Made by a program: the position numbers and the translations under genes. The notes under the pieces are model-generated. The model did no database searches. It was given only the letters and a program-made list of their open reading frames with translations, and was not told the DNA's origin. Positions 11,112 to 23,800 of a stretch of 64,000 nt of DNA are shown here, in pieces. The number at the start of each line of letters is the position of its first letter. Positions within the stretch are counted from its first letter, which is position 1. This stretch comes from Allantophomopsis cytisporea (Eukaryota; Ascomycota; Leotiomycetes; Phacidiales; Phacidiaceae): positions 2,666,001 through 2,730,000 of the forward strand of contig CP103037.1 in assembly GCA_024752435.1 (NCBI GenBank), read 5' to 3'.

Positions 11112-12449
11112 TTCCAAAGTATCTAAGTTGACACCATAATCGTCCAAATGGCTTCAATTCGATGCTTGTGCTATGATATTATCTATGAAAAGACAGGTTA
11201 CTACATACTGGTATTGAAGCTTGACTTGCGATCGCAAAGCGGAGCAAGATCGCCACACTTGTAAAGCCATGCCGTGGTCCAGTGGCTGAAGAGTATGTTG
11301 GAGGACCTACGTCATTGTTTACCCAGTCCTCGATTTTCCTATGGTAAAGCACCGCTATATGAAGGTCATCGAGGTCTGGAACATTAACAAGGGTATAAGG
11401 CAGGAGATTTAGATTATCATAAACATCGTAAAGGCTTTAGGAGACGAGTCGGATCACAGAATGCCACTGAAGAATCTGCCAAATTATCTTCTTAGCTTTC
11501 TGTATCCGTTTACCTTACGACCTCATTACTATTAGATGCTTAGACGGAGGATGTGGCTCACACTTGCGGTCGCTAACTTTGGACGCTTGCGCTTGTACCG
11601 ACTTGTACCTGACGGCAAGTCGTGATTGATCTCCGACGTTCTGCGATCTCCGGAGCTATTGATCAATCACAATTCGCCATCTACATCAAGCGCTCGTCCA
11701 TTGTTTTCTCTCGTTCGACTATCGATATTTATGTTATGTGTTTAGATTTCGGTATGCTTGAAGTTTTGAATGCGAATACATGTGAGTATTTAAGACTTCA
11801 ACGGATTCCTTTACTCGTGCTCACTCGTTGAATTTTTAAGGGCTTACAAGTCGGGAATACGAGATATCACCTTATGCCATGCTTTTCTCAAGTATTTGTG
11901 TATGGACTCAACGGTTTTCGACAATCCACTGGGGCTTTTGTACGTTAGAAATCATACGTTTGAGCTTACGGTTATTTCTTACTCCCGTTTGATTATTTGC
12001 ATGGTCATTCCGAAGCTAACAAGCATCACAGACCTCTATCAGAACAGTCCTCAAGACATGAAAAGTACCTGCACCAACTACCTTTTCTGCACTTTAGCCA
12101 CCCCTTTTGGCAGGCCGGTTTGGTGGCGACGCTACTGTGAGGCTGAATACTAAATTTCCTCAACTTGCACATGTGGCTTGCGTCTGCAGTCTAGAAGAGT
12201 AAAGCTCACATATTAGTACAGCAGATATAGAAAATTGGTGAAAAGCCTCAAGCTAGGCTTACGCAACCGCTCGTAGGTGATCTCTTCTTTTTCTCGATAT
12301 AAGAGGATGCTGATGCCCAAATCCTCTATTTTCCCCTTCTTGTTGGCACTCCTAAACGTTGACTATACCTCACTCCTTTTGGTAGTCAACTCATCCTTTT
12401 GTATCATTATCGTCACATTCTTTTCCTCATTATCCGCTTTCGTTTAGTC
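11112..12449. other. Intergenic, no gene seen
   Basis: 1.3 kb without a supported gene. Open frames at 11622-11831 and 11896-12153 have no recognisable content. The last 100 bases are pyrimidine-rich (CTC/CTT runs), as often seen before fungal transcription starts, and lead into the ATG at 12450. Confidence 0.4.
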
Positions 12450-14536
12450 ATGCTCTTCTCTCGTACTCTTGCTCCTTTAGTGAGCTTTGCTGGTTTGTCA
12501 AATGCTGCATCCAGTGGACTTGTCACGCGTGATGAGTGTTCTTCAGGCCAGGATGTCACTATGGTTTATGCGCAGACTTTTGTGTTTGTTTATCCGATTA
12601 TTGTCGATCAGTACTGCCCAGCTACTACTGTTCTTACTCTTGATGGCGATGTCACTGTCAATGTTACCAATGCACCAACTCATCTCAGTACAACGGTCTT
12701 CGCTACGGGAACATCATCACTTGCTGTGACCATGTAAGTTTACTTTAGCAGAAGCTTCATTTTCATTCTATGCTGATATCGCGTAGCCCTTACGGTTCCG
12801 ATTCAGTAGGATCTTCCTTCGATGTTGTTTCGTCAGCCTTCTCTCAACAGGTATCTTCGATTTTGTCATCTCACACCTCCTCTCCATCTACCATCAGTGT
12901 ATCGCTTTCTGCTTCGAGTAGTACGAGCACAACTCATTACACGACCTCCACTGGTACAGCAGTTACTAGCGCAGGTGCCTACACCAACTCGACAGGTATT
13001 GCATTTAATAATACAACGAGTGCTTTGAACTCCACATATTCACACAACGTGACTTCCACTGCATTCAGTAGTACTACAAGTACTTTGCACTCAACGTATA
13101 TACAAAACGCGACTTCCACTGCATTCAGTAGTACTACAAGTACTTTGCACTCAACGTATACACAAAACGCGACTTCCACTGCATTCAATACCACTACAAG
13201 TACTTTGAGCCCCTCATATACAGAAAGTGCGACTTCCACTGCAATCAATAGTACTATAAGTACTTTGAGCTCCACATATATACAAAGTACGATTTCCACT
13301 ACAGTCATTAGTACTACGAGTACTTTGAGTCCCACAGATACAGAAAGTGCGACTTCCACTCCAACCGGCAGCTTTGTATCGACAAGCACAAGCTTGTCTC
13401 TCAGCTCAGCTACAACTCCGGCCTGTCTGTCTATAACGTTCACATCTTACACAACTACTCAAACTCCAAGTGCTATGTAAGTGACATATAAAATATACGT
13501 CGAACATGTTATTAGGAAGCTCCTAACAATCTTCAACAGCACTACTTTTGTAACGATACTTGAGGATACTACAGTCCATTCTACTCAAACCGTCTATACT
13601 ACATTAGTCTTCTATACCACATTAACTGATGTATCTTCGACAACCACTACTACTTCGACTACTGATGTCTCCTCCGAAGTTATTCAACTTACGATTCCTT
13701 ATACCTCTACCACAATAGTTCCAGAGACTTCCGTAGCTAGCACAGAGACCCAGTTTACAACTGTCACATCGACATCCACCGATTATACGGCGACAATTGT
13801 GGCTAGAACTCTGGCGACCTCGGAATCATACTGTTCAGATGCTTTTGTATCAAGTATCACTGTTACTGAGTTTGCTCCAACGCCAACACTTATCGTGACT
13901 CAGGTCCAAGACGTAACAATATCAATCACCGACACCTCAAGTGTATCAGCCTCAACAACATTGGTCGATTCAACAACACAATACGCTACTGCAACTGTTA
14001 CCGAAATCATATCATCTACTTCCACTGTACTTGAATATATCACCGTCACTGTCCCATACACTTCGACTTCTGTGTCCTTCCAAACGACAACTACAACCGC
14101 CACTGTGTTCAACACTGTCGAAACTACAGCACCTCAGTTCTACCTCCAAACGTCCTCTGACGATGCCAGCAAATCTGGAAAGTATGCCTTCTACTCTTCG
14201 TCGGGCTTCAGTGCACAAAGTGGATTCATGAATTCACTTGCAACAAAGACCTCCGCAGGTATCTGTAGCCTAACTTCGAATGGAAACCTCATATGCGGTG
14301 GGCGCGTCGCTGAGCAGGTCTCCGGCGAATCATATGTCAGCCTCAACGACCTTGCCGCTGAGAGAAGCACCTACACCAGGTTGGTTTGCTCAGTGGGCAA
14401 CGATTCCAAGCTTACGTGCGCGTCGAATTATGGCAACTCCGTGTTCGCATATTGTAATAATTCGTCTTTCATCTACTACATCCCTAGTGTGGAAAGCGGG
14501 TGTGTTGAAATCACCTTCTATGCTGTCCCTGCTTGA
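12450..14536 (+). CDS. Secreted Ser/Thr-rich mucin-like protein with tandem repeats
   Basis: Exons 12450-12733, 12787-13476 and 13540-14536 (introns 53 and 63 nt) give 656 residues. The N-terminus is a signal peptide (MLFSRTLAPLVSFAGLSNA). The middle is dominated by Ser and Thr: residues about 160-300 are 20-residue repeats of the type STTSTLHSTYIQNATSTAF with N-x-T/S sequons, then VTV/TTT-rich sequence that should be heavily O-glycosylated. A cysteine-containing C-terminal module of about 130 residues starts near QFYLQTSSDD and has six cysteines (CSLTSNGNLICGG, LVCSVGNDSKLTC, AYCNN, GCVEI). The tail is not hydrophobic, so no GPI signal is evident. A cell-wall or surface adhesion role is likely but inferred. 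The ATG at 12450 is chosen because it begins the signal peptide. Confidence 0.85.
12981..13370 (+). repeat. 60-bp tandem repeat, about 6.5 copies, coding
   Basis: A unit of exactly 60 bp repeats without phase slips, each copy containing GACTTCCACTGC and CTACAAGTACTTTG. Copies near 13061-13180 are almost identical; outer copies diverge. It encodes the 20-residue Ser/Thr repeat of the mucin-like protein. High copy identity suggests recent expansion or conversion and likely length variation between strains. Confidence 0.9.
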
Positions 14537-15225
14537 GATATTCAAGATCAAAGTAGATTTCGGTAAGATGAAAAGCAAAAAAAATTGAATCGATTTCTCT
14601 TCTTGTATTTTAGACATGATTTATATATACACAAATTCCATAATCTAATTGAACGACTCCTGCGCCTGTGTACAACAGAATCACAATTTTCAGCACACAT
14701 CCCTTGCCATTATGATTGACTAGTATTACTCTATAGCTGCCTAGAAGATATGTCGCAAGTCTAAAAAGTGTTCATTTGGACATTAACCGTGTTCTTGTTT
14801 AGAAAGTGTTACACATTTTGTAATAAAGTCAACATCAAAGTTAACGTCGTGCGAGACGGTTGTCGCGTATGACAGTCTGGGTTAATCCCTACTCCACATG
14901 TCTTACAGTATTTTTCGAACTACTAGTAAATATCCCCAGATAAAATTGTGGGGAAATATCCTACTGACAAGGCCATGGACTTCTTAAGCCAGAGCGTTGT
15001 CGTATTTCAGAATACTGTGGCGTCGAATATGCAGTTCAGCTCATTCGGTTCGGGATGTGGGGTTTGAATCTGGGGTCATCCCGAGAATGCATTTAGCCTC
15101 GAAATGATGCTCAAATCCCCAAGGTGAGTATATCTTGAAGTATATCGTATGCAACTGTGCAAAAAATTGATCGAACTTATTTCAAAACTTTTCCTATTCC
15201 CATTCTTCTGTAATTGAGTATAAAG
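14537..15225. other. Intergenic, no gene seen
   Basis: AT-rich 3' flank of the mucin-like gene and upstream flank of the fumarylacetoacetase gene. No supported coding or RNA feature. Confidence 0.4.
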
Positions 15226-16609
15226 ATGGTTGTTACATATCCCATTGAAGTCGTAGGCGACTGCCCTTTTACGGTGCACAACATTCCCTTTGGTGTATTC
15301 AGTGATGCTGAAGATGTAAGAATCTATAAGTCGTGGCTTGTGTTACTTCGAGTTTGACAAAATCTTAGCAACAAGAGCGTGTCGGCACAATTATCGGAGA
15401 ATATGTTATAGATCTTTCAGCTCTAGAAACTCACGGCCTTTTCTCATCTACCTTCACCAAACCGAACACCATATACTTCTCCCAACCAACACTTAACTCT
15501 TTTGCAACTTTACCAGCGAAAGTCCGCACTTCAGTCCGCGACTCTATAATCTCGGAGATTTCAGATGCCACATCCATCATCTACGTAGACCCAAATCTCA
15601 ATAAAAAAGCATGGATACACAGCTCAAGAACAACAATGCATATTCCTTTTATGATCGGCGATTTTACAGACTTTTGTGCCTCTGTAACACATTCAGATAA
15701 CGTATACTCTCCTCTCAGAATTTGTCTTCCCAGAAACTAATCCACCAGTGCGCACGAATGTCCGGCTTCCGCACTCCGCCGGCCTTCTACGCGATGCCAA
15801 CGGCCTATAATGGCCGCGCATCCAGCATCATTCCCTCAGGAACGCCTATCCGCCGTCCTCGCGGAATTATCAAGTCAGCCAGCGACTCGACCAGTTTCTC
15901 ATTCAGCCCCTCCCAGCGAATGGACTATGAGCTTGAGATGGGCTTCTTCGTATCAAAACCTGTTCCCTTTGGCACCAATATCGAGAATGCGGATGATGCT
16001 CGCGAACATATATTCGGCTTCGTGCTCTTGAACGATTGGAGTGCGCGCGATATTCAATTTAGCGAGATGCAACCTCTAGGCCCGTTCAATGGGAAAGGAT
16101 CTGGGACATCGATTAGTCCGTGGGTCATCACACTTGATGCGTTGGATGCGGCGCTTGTTTCTACTTCTGACGTTCGAGCTGCTGAGACTATGAAGGCTTT
16201 GCCAAGGCACTTGAGGCATGCCGCCGAGAGGTATACTTGGGATGTCAAAGTAAAGGCAAAGCTGGAGAGGAGTGGCTTGTATGATGTTTCGACGAGTAAT
16301 CTAAAGGACTTGTATTGGAGTCCGATGCAGATGCTGGCACATCATGCTAGTAGTGGGTGTGGGCTAAGGACGGGTGACTTGATGGGCACAGGTACTCTTT
16401 CTAGTCCGCCCAGCGGAGATGGTAATACTTTAGGCTGCCTACATGAGCTGACCGAAGCGGGCAACATTCCACTTCAACTTGGAGATGGAAGAAGCACTTT
16501 GTTTTTGGAAGATAATGATGAGGTTATTTTTGAAGCATGGGTGGGGGTGGGGAATGGGAAGAAGGTTGGGTTTGGCGAAGTGAGAGGGAGATTGCTGCCG
16601 TGTACCTGA
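15226..16609 (+). CDS. Fumarylacetoacetase
   Basis: Exons 15226-15315, 15369-15701 and 15749-16609 (introns 53 and 47 nt) encode 427 residues, the usual length. Fumarylacetoacetase cleaves fumarylacetoacetate to fumarate and acetoacetate, the last step of tyrosine/phenylalanine (homogentisate) breakdown in the cytosol. The N-terminal domain (TYPIEVVGDCPFTVHNIPFG) is followed by the C-terminal FAH barrel. Visible catalytic elements are DFTDF with the later H (VTHSDN), YNGRASSIIPSGTPIRRP, metal ligands in ELEMGFFV, LNDWSARDIQ, and FNGKGSGTSISPW. Residues normally forming MFRG differ here (RMSGFRTPP), so it may be a paralogue with a changed substrate rather than the housekeeping enzyme. An MFS carrier follows 455 bp downstream on the same strand. 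Confidence 0.92.
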
Positions 16610-17064
16610 GATTTCAATTTCATGTAATCATTCTGGTTGTGCTCGTATATTGCAAAGAGTCTAAAGCCAATCTTGTTAAGTCGTGTCTCCCGTATCTCTA
16701 TGACTGTTAAGATGTTTTAAGGTTGTTGTGGCTAGCTTCCGCCCGCATATCCCACTTTCGATCTTAAATCTCGTGCCATTTTAGCGGCGGTGGAACTCCG
16801 ATAAGTAGACCTCCACTCTTACCTATCTTCTAATAGAGCTACCATTGTCATACGCTTATTTACATCCTTCCATGGCTGTCCTATTAGATAAATGTTGAAG
16901 ATAAAGTTCATGCAGCCATGTAAATCATCTCATCAGGGTTTGTACTTAGCAGTATGAAATATATAATTCATCTTAATGCTCCTTTACTTTTGTTTTCAAA
17001 GATGACCCAAATTAACGCTTTACTAACCATATATGCATCGTCCTCATAGATAACGAATTTAGAC
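16610..17064. other. Intergenic between FAH and MFS genes
   Basis: 455 bp, moderately AT-rich. It should carry the terminator of the first gene and the promoter of the second. No specific motif is recognised. Confidence 0.4.
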
Positions 17065-18613
17065 ATGGAAAAGAAGGAACTTTCTGGGCTCGATGCGGCA
17101 GACGTGGAAACTGGAAGCAATGATTTTATTGACTTTCAGTCAGAAAAGACCTATGGTACGAGGCTTTCTTCATCTACATATTGTTCTTTCTAACAAATCT
17201 ATTAGTCAGGAAGCTGGACATCTACTTGTTGCCTTTCCTTTCGTTGATGTATTTTTTCAACGCCGTCGACCGCTCAAATCTAGGAAATGCCAAAACAGAC
17301 CATATCGACACCGACTTACATTTCGTGGGAAATGAATACTCACTACTCATCTTACTGTTTTATGTTCCTTTTGGCCTATTGGATTTACCACTAAACTTGC
17401 TGACGAAGAGTTTTTCTGCTAAAACTGTGCTGCCAATCTTGATGGTGATTTGGGGCTCAATTGCACTTCTTCAATGTGCAGCGAAGAACTTTGCTGGTCT
17501 GCTTGTTCTCCGTCTAATTCTTGGGTGAGTGAAATACTAAATATAAATGTCACCACTAACAGTCATCCAAGTGCCTGCGAAGCCGGATTTTTCGCCGGAG
17601 TAGTCTTCTATTTCACCCTTTTCTACTCACGCGACGAGCTCGGCTTCCGCATAGCCATCTTCTTCGGCTCCGCACTGCTAGCCGCCGCATTCAGTGGCTT
17701 GATGTCCTATGGTGTATTCCAGATCTCCTCCAGCGTGCCGGGTTGGAAATGGCTTTTCATAATCGAGGGCGGGCTTACGGTCATCGTGGGTGCCACCGCG
17801 TTCTTTTGGCTGCCCGCAACCCCCTCAACAGCGTGGTTTCTCACCCCCGCCGAGAAAGCTGCGGCTGAAGCGCGTGCCCTCCGAGACAGTTCCAATGTCA
17901 TCAACTCACACTTCAACTGGAAAGAGTGCTTCCAGATTTGGCACGACTGGAAATTCGGTTTATGGATTATGCTGTCTTTCACATACCCTGTAGCCTTTGC
18001 TACCACCTCCAACTTCCTACCACAGATCGTAGCGCGCCTAGGCTTCAGCACAGTCAAGACGAACCTATGGACGGTGGCGCCAAATGCGGTTGGCTTCATT
18101 GTTCTCCTCGCGATTGCCAAATCGTCGGATTACTTCCATGAGAGAAGCTTTCACGTCGTTGCGGCATTGGTGATTTCTCTTGTGGGCATGATCATCTTGA
18201 TCACTGTCGACGTTGTCACTCACAAGGGTATCAGCTATTTCGCATGCTTCCTGATGGCCAGTGGCTCGTATGTCCCGTCATGTTTGGTGCATACATGGCA
18301 CAATAATAATAACCTCAGTGAATCAAGTCGTGCCGCCACTACGGGACTGCTTGTTGGCTTGGGCAATCTCGCAGGTATTCTGTCAGCAGCGACATTCAGG
18401 ACGGAGTACGCTCCCAAGTATATACCAACATTGATTGCAACTTGCATCTGTAATGTCGTTGCTATCTGCGCGGCGTTAATCCTTGGCGCTTGGATGAAAG
18501 CTGAAAATGGGAGACGCAATAAGGTCCAGGGTGTAAATCTTGGACCTAGAGATGCAGATGCTAGTGAGCTAACTGAGGGCGAGAACTCGGCAAAGTTTCG
18601 CTATTTTACATGA
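17065..18613 (+). CDS. MFS transporter, anion:cation symporter type
   Basis: Exons 17065-17155, 17206-17524 and 17572-18613 (introns 50 and 47 nt) give 483 residues with about twelve membrane segments. The start region RKLDIYLLPFLSLMYFFNAV and DRSNLGNAKT is the hallmark of the fungal Dal5/Tna1 (allantoate, nicotinate, organic anion) family, followed by LGACEAGFFAGVVFYF and PGWKWLFIIEGGLTV. It sits in the plasma membrane and should import a small organic anion with protons. The substrate cannot be read from sequence; the neighbouring fumarylacetoacetase suggests an aromatic acid or related compound, which is inference only. Confidence 0.92.
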
Positions 18614-18868
18614 TAGATATTTGAAGATGAGGATTATGGTCCAATAATACCACGTATATACATTTGAGATGCGGGTCCTTAGAATGTACCTCCCACCCAA
18701 TTGAGTGCTCTTGAAATATAGCAATATTCATCAGTATTTGCCGCGTAATCCTCTTCAATTCCAGATGAAAGCGACTGCGAAGGTTCTCGGGAGTTCTCTA
18801 TGATATTTGTTTGATTATTCTAACATTGTAAATGTCAACTTATGCGGTCAATATCAGACCTCACTTCA
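18614..18868. other. Convergent 3' region
   Basis: Sequence between the MFS gene and the convergent receptor gene, before the palindromic element. No gene seen. Confidence 0.4.
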
Positions 18869-18919
18869 CCGGAGTATAAGTGCGAAAGTGAGAACTTCTC
18901 ACTTCCACTCTATTACCGG
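18869..18919. repeat. Palindromic element, copy A
   Basis: Imperfect inverted repeat bounded by CCGG at both ends, with centre GAGAACTTCTC and arms containing GTGCGAAAGTGAGAA and, on the other strand, GAGTGGAAGTGAGAA. A near-identical element lies in opposite orientation at 62074-62118. It is in the convergent 3' interval of two genes and has no coding content. Confidence 0.75.
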
Positions 18920-19111
18920 ATTAATCATGCACTGCAGAGTAAAGTCCTGCTCCCTTTCTCCTTAATTTAATTCGATACCGAACTTCTGCCGCACCTAACG
19001 TTGTAACAATAAACCAACTTTCCAATCTAGAATTCCAAAAAAGCTTAAGATAGATTTTTACAATGTTTCGCTAATTATTGGATCTACAATTTCAAAGGCT
19101 AAGTTGATTCA
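18920..19111. other. Convergent 3' region, second part
   Basis: AT-rich flank after the palindromic element and before the stop codon of the receptor gene. No gene seen. Confidence 0.4.
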
Positions 19112-20817
19112 TCACATCTCCCACGCCTCCTTCCTTCGAAGCTGTTGCACGTCCTTTTCCGAACTACTATCCTTTTTCAGACTATCATCCTCCAGGAACG
19201 TGGCACGAGGTTGACTATGCTCACTCTCATCCCTCAAAAATGTCCGCTCAGGAATCCTAACAAACTTGCTGCCACGTATATCCGCCAACAGGATACTGTC
19301 TTGATTCACTGCCGGCCTCTTCGCAGTGGACACGGAGCTCGTTGTCCAATTGCTGATTTTGGATCCCGAGTTCGCCGAACCCACCGTCGAACCACCGAAG
19401 ACCTTGGGGAACATGCGCACGCAACCCGCGCGGATCGCTGGCATGCACGCGCAGAAGATTGCTGCCGTCGTCTCGATCGTTGACCAGAATGTCGTCGGCA
19501 CGTTGTCCCAGCTGGGATCAGCTGTCAGTCCGAAGGTTTTCAAGCTGTGCAGGCGGATGATGGCGCACACACATACACTGCATTTGTTAACCAGATTTTC
19601 TTTGAATGATCCGGTGCTCGATATGACTTACAAACCTCCAACGCCAAACATAGCATACATCCCAATTTTTTTCTTCAAACTTAGTTGCAGTTTCCGCAGC
19701 TCGGAGATCGGCAATGCGACAATTATTAAGTCGATTAAGATATTCAGTCCGGCGTTGGCCCATGATTCGATGTTGTAATCGGTGCACGTTCCCTTTATTT
19801 CTTTCCTCCAGGCGTAGCGTACCGGTGTGCATTGGAAAATGCCAGCGATGATGAAGGAGGTCGTTGTGAGTGCTGAAATGGTCATGACAACATAGCAACT
19901 GATTCTGAATGACGGTTTTGGGAAGACGCGGAGGTAAAAGAACAATAAAGAGATCTTGACCAATCCGATTGTCAAGAGATATAGGATTTCACAAATGAAA
20001 ACTACTCAGTATGTTAATAAATAGTCCTCTTGAAAACTCTAGGTTTCGTACACCAGTATAATAACTTAGGTATAACTGCGATGTCAATGTCGTATATATG
20101 AGTGCCGAAGCCATTTCTCTCAACTAACCAACACCTATCAGTCATTCGCAAACTTCAAGCTATATCTGGTAGTACTTACAGAGGACCCCAAAATATGTGA
20201 ACAGCGCCGCCGAGACCTATACGACTTTATTAGACGAAATGGACTCCAAACTTCCAGGCTATGAGAGCGTACCGTCGCCAGTAATATGAATACATCATCC
20301 ATACCAACCGATTGACCGAGTACGAAGCGCACAATCATTCGTACAAGCACCGCGCCATTGGTGATGGTTGCGCAGACATAGGTCATGATTCTGAGCTTTT
20401 CATTCTGTGACTGAAAAGGGCGTTCACAAATCGCTGCTGTAGTTTTTGATAACTCTATGGTTGAAAAGTTGGTGACTTGTTGCCTCACAGAAAACAGATC
20501 GACGTACCAAGTCCTTCCAGGAAAGTGCAGTTCTTCAGCACACATTTCGATGTCAATATTACCAACTTCGTGCTGCTACATTGACAAGTAGTATTCAACA
20601 GACCGCATCCAACAGCGAGAATATTGGGCTCTAGACAGCTGAGCTTAAGTCTTCATTAGTAACAGGAAGCGCCTTTCAAACTTGGCTGTTATTTACTTAC
20701 TCCACATGATGATATTGAAGCAATTTCTTCTGCAATGAAGGTAGCATTTGTGGAACCTTGAGCGAGCGTGATTTTTGTAAGAGTAGCAATTATAGAAATC
20801 AAGAAATAGAAACGCAT
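19112..20817 (-). CDS. CFEM-domain Pth11-like seven-helix receptor
   Basis: Seven exons read on the minus strand: 20817-20701, 20643-20508, 20454-20273, 20216-20180, 20123-20052, 20001-19632 and 19577-19112. All six introns (50-57 nt) have GT-AG ends and the frame closes to 459 residues. A signal peptide (MRFYFLISIIATLTKITLAQ) precedes a CFEM domain with eight cysteines (CGLSC, GC, TCQC, C, C, IC). Then comes the fungal rhodopsin-like seven-helix core with GQSVGMDDVFILLAT, LTIGLVKISLLFFYLRVFP, GIFQCTPVRYAW and SWDNVPTTFWSTIE, and a Ser-rich acidic tail of about 100 residues. Pth11-class receptors sense host surface or nutrients and signal through G proteins. Ligand unknown. The small exon of 37 nt makes this gene easy to misannotate. 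Confidence 0.88.
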
Positions 20818-23800
20818 CCTGTGCGAATGATTAAAGTACAGATCCTGGAAGTAATGTAGTTTATAGAGAGTATTGCGATACTTTAGAGGCAGTAGACTCC
20901 AAGAGTTCGATAAGATTCAGAGACGGGCATAACGATATGAATTGCATAAAGTGGCAATTGCTCAACTTAAACTTCGTGCACTACCTCCAGGACCTGGTCT
21001 GATCATGTCCTCTCGCAGAACATGTAACTTACAAACTAACTTCCACAACACAAAGTCACAGGCCTAGCATCTTCGGCGTGCGGAGTGTTTCAATATGGGC
21101 ATGCATAAAGGCATGGATGATCTCAAGTACGGCGTAGGGTCTGAGGACCGTAGGTCACATCAGATTGCATGGGAGCGACCCTTCTCTAACGACACTCTGA
21201 GGATTGGTCAAGTAGGCAAAGAGCAAGAAATTCTCATGTATTATTGGTTAGAATATAGTGATATTCGTGTTCAAAGTGCCGAGATACATATATCATACCC
21301 GGGGTGTTTAGGTATGGTTTGTGTCGGTCACTGCCGTTGAGGGTCCGAGGGTTGTCAAAGCGCAGTGTATGGATCCAACTCCGGCTCAGCTGGAGATATG
21401 GACATTGGACGGCGGATGCAGCTGAAAGGATTCGAGCTTTGAGACTAGAAAAACCACGTGCCATTGGCTTCTGAGATAATACGCAGATCACAAGAAATCT
21501 GGAATATCCCACAGTGGTCATCGTCGTTGATGATAGACAACTCTCACTGTTGTTTCTAAATGGCGAGGGTTGCGATGCATCCTCACCTCGAAAGTCATAT
21601 TTATGTGGTATTATGTTCCCGAGTCCTGCAGACGGCGCCCGCTTAAAGATGCAGGGAACCCAGACCCCAAAATCGCCGAGTCCAGATGAAGCAGGTCTCT
21701 TTTCCGTTACTTCTTCCTTGCTCATGAAGTGCAAAACGTGTTGCAAACCCGTCCTCTGGCCGAACGCTTGTCTCCGACCTGCTCGCTCAAGTGCACGTAC
21801 AGTATTGTAATCATCAACAAACACCTTGAGCACTACCCAAGACGACACTTTAATTGAAAGCTTGATCAGCCGGGTAACTCTGACCGAAGCCCTAGCGGTT
21901 GCAATCAACACCAGGAAGCTATCCGGGAAAGTATGGTCCAATTGGCTGTGTATGTTAGTTGAGAGTTCGCAGGGGAGTCAAGGCTGCTGGGTTGTTTTTT
22001 GCGTGAAGGCTGGAAGATTCACTGGTATGTCAAGGATTACGCTCTCGAAGAGAAACGAGACATTTTTTTTTAACATTCAATAATGAGTGAAAGAACTACA
22101 TCTTATCCAGTAACCAGTGAGAACAGGCATCGCAAGGTAGAAAATTGCGCCGCCGACCCGCTGTACTTCACATATTTTGAGGGCTTCAGATTCTGCGAAA
22201 AGCTCAATGCATGAATCCCTTTGGTGAAGAGTGGGTAGATACATGTACGTAGTTTTTCCAGGGGAGGTGCAGGGTATGGCTCTTTTTGCCTTTCGGTAAT
22301 ATTTTCATCTGAAGCTTTGGAGACTGAATCAACCGCAGCACGAATTCGATAAGGTATCTAAGACACAACGGTGCAACACTAAGATAGTCATATCAGCCCC
22401 ACTTCAGCCATACCTGAGTGGAAATCATATCCACAGATCAGCTTGGACGGGACTGAGTGCGAGTCAGAGCGTTTTCGTCACATGTTGGTCTAAGTATTGA
22501 TAATATGTGTAAGAAACCGTGAAGCAATGGACGGCAAACTGCCTTCCAGTTCTCTATATCGAGCCAGTCAAGGGTCATAGTAGACAAAGTATTGAGAGCT
22601 GGATAGTATACCTAGGCATGTGAATAACGGCTCGGCGAAAGCTTGCTTAATATGGTTACAATGCGAAGGGCCCGCTCGATCGAAAACAAGAACATACGTA
22701 GGTACGTAATTGTGGAAATTGAACTGCTCCATATCTAGGCGGACGAAGAATATCTCACTTAGAGATAGGAATAGCCCTTTGAGATACCAATCACCGGTCA
22801 CGAAATGTCTTTCGTCCTTGGTAACATGCCAACTTAACGGCCCATTCTTAAAAAGTGTTCTTCGGATCTCTTTCACCAAAATCTGTCGGAGTGCTCGTCC
22901 AAATCTTTGAGTGATTCCCAAAGCTTCTCTACGACGGCCCCTTCTTTGGGACAGTTTCCTTGTTGAAGTTGGCTGGTTTGTGCAAAGATGATTAATTCTG
23001 AAAGCCTAGTCTAGCTGTTAGCGCAGCCAGATTTTTTCTCTGCTGGGGTAATTTCTCTTTTTGTAAGCTTGATGCTATCATGGTATGCTGACGACGGTCC
23101 CATCACCTGGGTCTCCAGTTTTCAAGAGTTCGGGTCATTCATTCTTCTGCTTCTTCGTGTCTTCTGTCAAATCCCATGATGCATATTCGGTACCATTGTT
23201 AAAAATTAAAAGCGTGTCCGCACTAGTAGCCGTTCTCATTTACCATACACTGCAGACTCAATCTGTTAGCGGTTTCGAATTTCTTTCGATAAGGCAGTGC
23301 AATAGCCAGCTTGCCTATTGAAAGTTAGATTGAGCCTCAGAGATCATAAGACTCTTACCACGTGTCTACAAGACTTGGCGATGCTATTCGCCTGCTTCTC
23401 TGCTGCCACGAGCTTAGCAGTGGTAACCTCTTGACATTCCAGCATTGAGCCTCACTGCTAACGTGTGAAGATGATCGTTACTTATTTCTGTGGTCTGAGA
23501 TGCCAGCAGTTTTCCTAAATCCCAATCACCTCATCGTATCGATCTCGCTCCCGAAGATCAAAGCTAAAGCACCCGTACACAACACAGCCCGTGAGATGTC
23601 TGCGTTTTGCGTCAGTAATGCTGTTGGAGAGCATCGAACCCTAGCGTTTTCATCTATGTCAGGATTCCATATGTCAAGCCTATATTAAATCTTTGTAAGC
23701 CTAGACGCTTAGACCTCAAAGACTTTGCAGATAATTCAACATACACTTTGTCATGATCTATGCGCCGATATAAGCTATCTACATTCCTTTGTTGGATATT

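Noticed and set aside
12979..13443. 154-codon minus-strand open frame rich in Val/Leu
   Set aside because: Antisense shadow of the Ser/Thr repeat array; the sense strand has signal peptide and joining introns.
21234..21941. 235-codon minus-strand open frame as a gene
   Set aside because: Starts from a non-ATG codon, no known motif, no signal peptide or splice partner. Kept only as part of an unexplained interval.
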